Below, piece by piece: positions 59,877 through 64,000 of a stretch of 64,000 nt of DNA; the stretch's first letter is position 1, and each line of letters opens with the position of its first letter. This DNA is from JAFAMS01 sp049520515 (GTDB taxonomy: Bacteria > Vulcanimicrobiota > Vulcanimicrobiia > Vulcanimicrobiales > Vulcanimicrobiaceae): contig JBEKPS010000004.1 of NCBI GenBank assembly GCA_049520515.1, positions 186,001-250,000 of the forward strand, in the 5' to 3' direction. The notes under the pieces are model-generated. The model saw only the letters and a program-made list of their open reading frames with translations, was not told the DNA's origin and searched no databases. The translations under genes were made by a program, and so were the position numbers.

Positions 59877-61319
59877 ATGGACGAAGACGAGCTCCATCTT
59901 GACGGCGACAGCCCCGCCTGCCTTAAATGTGCGGGCGGTGATCCATACGTTGCCCAGCGAATTGACGAGATTGGTCGAGAGCAACGGTGCGCCATTTGCG
60001 GTGAAATGCAGCGCACGATAACGGTTTCCGAACTCGCCGCGATGGTCGCTGATGTTTTCAAGAAGTACGTACGATATGCGGATGGTGAGCCGTGGAACAC
60101 ACGGACGACAACCTCAGATGAAATTGTCCAAGAAATTCTGGAATGCGACCTCCTGGACTTAAGCCTCGCAATCGCGGAACGCTTATCAGAAGGCAGCATG
60201 GAACGAGCATTGTCGGATGGGGGTTCGCTGCCGTACGATCCCATGTCGCAGTATGAGTTGTCCGTCCCATATGAGACGTCGTTCATTGAAGAGTGGGAGT
60301 CCTTTGAGCATGGCGTCAAACACTCCGGCCGATTCTATCTCGATCGTCAACGGGAGTATATTGAGCGAATCTTTCGGCCACTATTAAACGGCGAACTCCA
60401 CCGCGGAAAGCCTCCCATCATCGAGATCGGCGCAGAAGGATCGGACATCCAATTCATCTACAGGGCTCGCGCTGCCAACACGGCGGCAGAGCAGAAGCGA
60501 ATCTTTGAGAATCCTCCGCGCGAGCTTGCGCCGCCACCCGCCACACTTAGAACCGCGGGGCGTATGAATGCTGCGGGTGTCGTTGCTTTTTACGGTGCCA
60601 CGGACGCGACGACGTGCATAGCGGAGCTCGCCATTCCGTTCGGCGGAGCTGCTGTCGTTGGAAAATTCAAATGTCTGCGTCCGCTTCGGGTTCTCGACTT
60701 CCGTCTTCTGCGGAGTGCCCGTATGCAGTACTCATATTTCGATCCGACACTTACCGAGCGGCTTGGATATCAGCATTTCATGCAGAGCTTGCGCAATCTG
60801 TTGCGGCGTCCAGTTCTGCCCGGGCATGAGGATCTCGACTACCTCCCGACTCAGATGATTGCCGAATTCCTTGCGCACGAGGGTTTGGACGGAGCCATGT
60901 TTATATCGTCCGTAACGCCAGAGGCAAGCGACGAGGCGCAGTACGAATTGGCTCCCGATGCTTCCGCAAAGGATCTTCGGCCTGCGGGAGTGGCCGGTAT
61001 CAACATCGTCGTGTTTTCACACGCTGCCGGCGTCGTGAACGACATGGGGCCGCCTCGTCGTCGCGTAATCCGCGTGCATCCGCCGGTCGAGATGGAGCCA
61101 CCATTTGACGGATGGCTCTATGTTGAAATCGGAAAGGGCGCGCCACCCGAAGATCCAGATCCTCTACCCTATCCCGAGTACGATGATGCGAACGAGCCGA
61201 CTCTCGAACTGATGGAGGACGAGATCGTACTCGCGTATCCGAAGAAAATCGAATACAGCATCGTCAGTATGGCTCCGACCTTCGCGGTGCCGGAAGATGA
61301 CGCGTTGACGCCGTTTTAG
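59877..61319 (+). CDS. RES-domain protein with HEPN/RES N-terminal domain
   Basis: 480 residues. The N-terminus has cysteine pairs (C-L-K-C-A near 15, C-A-I-C-G near 38) and a helical region (S-E-L-A-A-M-V-A-D-V-F-K-K-Y, I-L-E-C-D-L-L-D-L) typical of the HEPN_RES_NTD domain. The RES core follows: F-I-Y-R-A-R, G-R-M-N-A-A-G-V-V-A-F-Y-G-A-T-D and C-I-A-E-L. RES enzymes consume NAD+; in these long forms the extra domain is thought to replace the separate antitoxin control. No antitoxin gene adjoins it. Confidence 0.82.
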   Translation: MDEDELHLDGDSPACLKCAGGDPYVAQRIDEIGREQRCAICGEMQRTITVSELAAMVADVFKKYVRYADGEPWNTRTTTSDEIVQEILECDLLDLSLAIAERLSEGSMERALSDGGSLPYDPMSQYELSVPYETSFIEEWESFEHGVKHSGRFYLDRQREYIERIFRPLLNGELHRGKPPIIEIGAEGSDIQFIYRARAANTAAEQKRIFENPPRELAPPPATLRTAGRMNAAGVVAFYGATDATTCIAELAIPFGGAAVVGKFKCLRPLRVLDFRLLRSARMQYSYFDPTLTERLGYQHFMQSLRNLLRRPVLPGHEDLDYLPTQMIAEFLAHEGLDGAMFISSVTPEASDEAQYELAPDASAKDLRPAGVAGINIVVFSHAAGVVNDMGPPRRRVIRVHPPVEMEPPFDGWLYVEIGKGAPPEDPDPLPYPEYDDANEPTLELMEDEIVLAYPKKIEYSIVSMAPTFAVPEDDALTPF

Positions 61320-61663
61320 GATGGCCTGAACTGCGATGTCGGCAAGCTATTGGACTCCCAAATTAGCTGTCGACACTTTCGCGCTGCTCTATCGCGGCAT
61401 TTAATTTCTAGTACTTTTGCTAGTCGGATATCTCGCGGCATTCGTCGAACGTAATTCGGCTTTCATTATTGGCCAGTACGTTGTCAACATCGACCCGCAC
61501 TGGACGCGAGGATTAGTGATGTGCCGATGCCTTATTTAGCCGACCCCATTATCGCGTCGTCCGTCCTCCCGATCACAAGCAAGCCTCAAGCGATGGCTTC
61601 CGCCGAATCCTTATGGCGAGCGGGGACCGAACGCCAAACGGTCCCGCGTGGTGGAACGCTTCT
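61320..61663. other. Spacer with TGTCGACA and CTAG motif copy 5
   Basis: 344 gene-free bases upstream of the SIR2-like/AAA gene. TGTCGACA lies at 61368-61375 and CTAGTACTTTTGCTAG at 61408-61423, the minus-strand version of the recurrent motif. No terminator-like hairpin with T-run is visible. Confidence 0.4.
61408..61423 (-). promoter_or_regulatory. Copy 5 of the intergenic CTAG motif
   Basis: Minus-strand reading CTAGCAAAAGTACTAG, 241 bases upstream of the ATG at 61664. Confidence 0.35.
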
Positions 61664-64000
61664 ATGTTAATGATCATCTTCGCGGGGTGGGCCGAAAGCA
61701 TTGGCATTGCTTTAGCCGCTGCCGCCGTGACCGTTCTCCTTATGGGTGGCCTCGGCACGTATCTAAGCGGATTCATTTCTCGGCGTGCCGCCGAGCGTGC
61801 TCGAAAAGAAGCGCGTAAGGAATATGAAGAGAGATTGAGCTTCGTCTTCGAGCAAGTCGAAGTTGACGCGCCAGAAGTCGGCTCCGCGGATTCGGATATC
61901 GGATATCCACCAGATGACTTGCTTGCGGCAATCAAGCGCGGCACGTGCGTTCTTTTTGTTGGGCACGGAATTAGCAAATATTCGACGCGCGTCGTTCTCC
62001 TCACGGAACTGATGAATCGCCTATCACTACAGAGAGCACAAGAGAAGGCCATTCTCGCCGCCGCTCGCGACATCTCGGTAGATGCGGCGTACGAGACACT
62101 CATCGCCACGTCTGGGCGGAGCGCCGTTGTCGGCACGCTTGAAAGATTTTCCAATGAGTGGGAAATGCGACCGGATAGCGAACTTCACAATCTTCTTCGT
62201 CGCATCGCGTTCGAAGACTGCATTACTACGACGTACGATGAGACCTGGTCCAGTCTCTTTGCCAATCGCGAACCGGTGACGGTTGACGGATCGCCGGATG
62301 ATGATTACTATGCGGCCGCCACGCCGGGCCGTTTTTCTCTCTCCTATGTCATGGGTCGAGCGAAGTCGCAAAGTAGCGTTCGCCTAACGTGGCACGAGCT
62401 GCGCACATATGTCCATGCGAATCCGACGTTCGGCAAATTTCTTGGTTCGCTGTTTCAAACGTCAACGGTGCTGTTCTTAGGTTGCAGCACATCGATAATC
62501 GACGGAGTCTTTTCCTCGATACCCGACCTTGTTGAGCAGCGGGAGTCCGATCGGCGACACTTTGCCGTAATTGCCGAGAGCAAAAACTTAGGTTTGAATA
62601 CGCTGCGGTTTCGAGCGTCTTACGGCATCGAGATAATTCCTTATTCTGCGACGCAGGGGCATCCAGAACTCACGGCGTTCCTCCAACGGATCGTTGACGC
62701 TTTAGAGCTCGGTCCAGCGCCCGCAACGGGGCGCCCAAAGTCGAGTCGCGCTGAACCTCCCAGGTTGAGTAAACTGCGGCTGAAGAACATTGGCCCGTTC
62801 CCGTACGTAGCGGTGTCGTTCGAACGTCCCTGGACAATTATTCTCGGTGACAACGGGTCTGGAAAGTCCACTATTCTTCGCGCGATCGCTGTCGCGTTGG
62901 CGTCGGGGGAACCAGCAGCTGCCAGTGCGGCAATCGGTCTACGCCGCAGCGGTTCAGAGAAAGACGACGCATTCATCGAGCTTGAGCTCGGGAGGCAGAA
63001 GTATCGCGTCGAGTTGACGCCGGGGTTTGACAACGTCTCGCTTCCGCAACAGTTGACCCCATTGCGACGAGGTGCCCTCCTCGCACTTGGATTCCCCGCG
63101 CTACGCGGAATCTCAGACGCCGTGATCCAAGGGTTCATTCCACCGCCGGCGACGATGGCACCGGGACCCAACGACGTTATGGCGCTGGCAACGAATAGCC
63201 CGGATCGACGTCTCGACGATATTCGGCAATGGCTCATCAATGTGGACCTGCGTGCAGCGGGCGGCGAGCGCTGGTCGCCAGCAGAGAAAGAGCGCGCCAC
63301 CGCAATGCGTACCAGTTTTTTCCGTATCCTACAGGATGTCGCGCCATACTCCAAATTTGAATTTTCGCGCGTCACGAAAGATCCGTGGCGAATCTTGATC
63401 AACACAAATGACGGCGAGATATTGCTCGAGCAAGTCAGTCAAGGGATGTCCTCGATGCTAAGCTGGGTTGGGACATTGCTTGAGCGGATGTATGAGGTCT
63501 ACGATGATTCCGCGGAACCGGAAAAAGAGCACGCGCTCGTGCTTGTCGACGAGATCGACGCCCATTTGCATCCGGCGTGGCAACGGCAGCTACCCGGTCT
63601 ATTTCGCAAACATTTTCCGAATGTTTCGGTCATCGCAACGACCCACTCGCCGCTCGTCATGTCGGCTTTGAGAGATTCACAAATTCTGATAGCGCGTCGC
63701 GAAGACGGTTCGCCGGTTATTAACACAATAGACATCGACGACGATATGCGCGTCGGAATGCGTCCCGATCAGGCGTTAAGGAGCGATGGGTTCGGCCTGC
63801 CGACGACGCGTTCGCCCGTTTATGAACAGATGCAAAGCGATCTCGACGCTTTGATTGCAAAAGACGATCTCAATCAAGAGGAATCGACTGATAAGGCGAA
63901 CCTTCACAAGGTCCTTTCGCGCATCACGGTTCGCGAATCATCAATCAAAGATCGATCGCCTGAGGAAGACGAACGGCTGGCAGAAGTGGCTAGAGAACGG
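61664..64000 (+). CDS. Membrane-anchored SIR2-like / AAA ATPase fusion, cut by right window edge
   Basis: 779 codons from ATG 61664 with no stop before the window ends. Residues 1-35 contain one transmembrane helix (G-I-A-L-A-A-A-A-V-T-V-L-L-M-G-G), then a charged helix. About 95-330 follows the SIR2_2 layout: C-V-L-F-V-G-H-G-I-S, C-I-T-T-T-Y-D-E-T and V-L-F-L-G-C-S-T-S. The SIR2 Asn (T-T-N-x-D) is Tyr and the K-L-H-G histidine is not found, so NADase activity is doubtful. From about 375 an OLD/ABC-type ATPase follows: G-D-N-G-S-G-K-S-T (395-403), V-L-V-D-E-I-D-A-H-L-H-P (Asp629, Glu630) and T-T-H-S-P-L-V. SIR2 plus ATPase proteins are known in anti-phage defence. Confidence 0.85.
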   Translation, partial: MLMIIFAGWAESIGIALAAAAVTVLLMGGLGTYLSGFISRRAAERARKEARKEYEERLSFVFEQVEVDAPEVGSADSDIGYPPDDLLAAIKRGTCVLFVGHGISKYSTRVVLLTELMNRLSLQRAQEKAILAAARDISVDAAYETLIATSGRSAVVGTLERFSNEWEMRPDSELHNLLRRIAFEDCITTTYDETWSSLFANREPVTVDGSPDDDYYAAATPGRFSLSYVMGRAKSQSSVRLTWHELRTYVHANPTFGKFLGSLFQTSTVLFLGCSTSIIDGVFSSIPDLVEQRESDRRHFAVIAESKNLGLNTLRFRASYGIEIIPYSATQGHPELTAFLQRIVDALELGPAPATGRPKSSRAEPPRLSKLRLKNIGPFPYVAVSFERPWTIILGDNGSGKSTILRAIAVALASGEPAAASAAIGLRRSGSEKDDAFIELELGRQKYRVELTPGFDNVSLPQQLTPLRRGALLALGFPALRGISDAVIQGFIPPPATMAPGPNDVMALATNSPDRRLDDIRQWLINVDLRAAGGERWSPAEKERATAMRTSFFRILQDVAPYSKFEFSRVTKDPWRILINTNDGEILLEQVSQGMSSMLSWVGTLLERMYEVYDDSAEPEKEHALVLVDEIDAHLHPAWQRQLPGLFRKHFPNVSVIATTHSPLVMSALRDSQILIARREDGSPVINTIDIDDDMRVGMRPDQALRSDGFGLPTTRSPVYEQMQSDLDALIAKDDLNQEESTDKANLHKVLSRITVRESSIKDRSPEEDERLAEVARER

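Noticed and set aside
61573..63405. Minus-strand frames at 61573-62154 and 62641-63405
   Set aside because: Antisense to the SIR2-like/AAA gene with clear Walker motifs; Arg/Ser-rich shadow composition.

Overview
The window looks like accessory and surface-related DNA from a diderm (Gram-negative type) bacterium of moderately high GC content. A secretin-family outer-membrane channel (14.2-16.8 kb), several lipoproteins with a lipobox, and a 1637-residue exported RHS/YD-repeat protein point to an outer membrane. Some small proteins (the 97-residue KDEVVW/SGxYH protein and the 70-residue MPKQPG protein) belong to families I remember as widespread in environmental bacteria. I cannot assign a phylum from sequence alone. 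I saw no tRNA, rRNA or CRISPR array.

Left part (1-17 kb): exported proteins and regulators, many in divergent pairs with palindromes between them. Within it, a transmembrane patatin-like phospholipase, an ABC/OLD-type ATPase and an HNH nuclease overlap each other (2.97-6.88 kb). The last two resemble the PtuA/PtuB pair of Septu defence. A Fic protein, a frameshifted DUF2622-like gene, two related LuxR-type HTH proteins and the secretin follow.

17-31 kb: the RHS protein with a unique cysteine-rich C-terminus and two small membrane proteins behind it; an array of DUF2384 (MbcA/ParS/Xre) antitoxin-like genes coupled to a dual-specificity phosphatase; then a recombinase block. The block has a zinc-ribbon protein, a large serine recombinase, and three tandem overlapping tyrosine recombinases with RIT-element (recombinase in trio) organisation, plus a fourth translationally coupled resolvase-like gene.

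31-64 kb: a dense, mosaic defence-type island. In order: a duplicated short coding segment, a pYEATS membrane protein with a zinc-finger partner, an HD-Hsp90 ATPase fusion, a large PD-(D/E)XK-like protein, a RES/Xre toxin-antitoxin pair, three consecutive HEPN-type genes facing a nuclease-like gene, a vsr remnant, a truncated-TIR / LecB-like lectin / trypsin-like protease cassette, a SEFIR protein, an orphan RES-type antitoxin with a decayed RES toxin behind it, sce7726 and beta-family genes (the latter frameshifted), a Hachiman-like hamA-hamB pair, a HEPN-RES protein, and a membrane-anchored SIR2-like/AAA ATPase protein that runs off the right edge.

The strongest candidates for undescribed systems are the patatin-ATPase-HNH operon, the HEPN trio, the phosphatase-DUF2384 operon, the TIR-lectin-protease cassette, the RIT element with a fourth gene, and the SIR2-like/AAA protein with altered SIR2 motifs. 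A 16-bp intergenic motif with CTAG ends recurs in front of several of these accessory genes.
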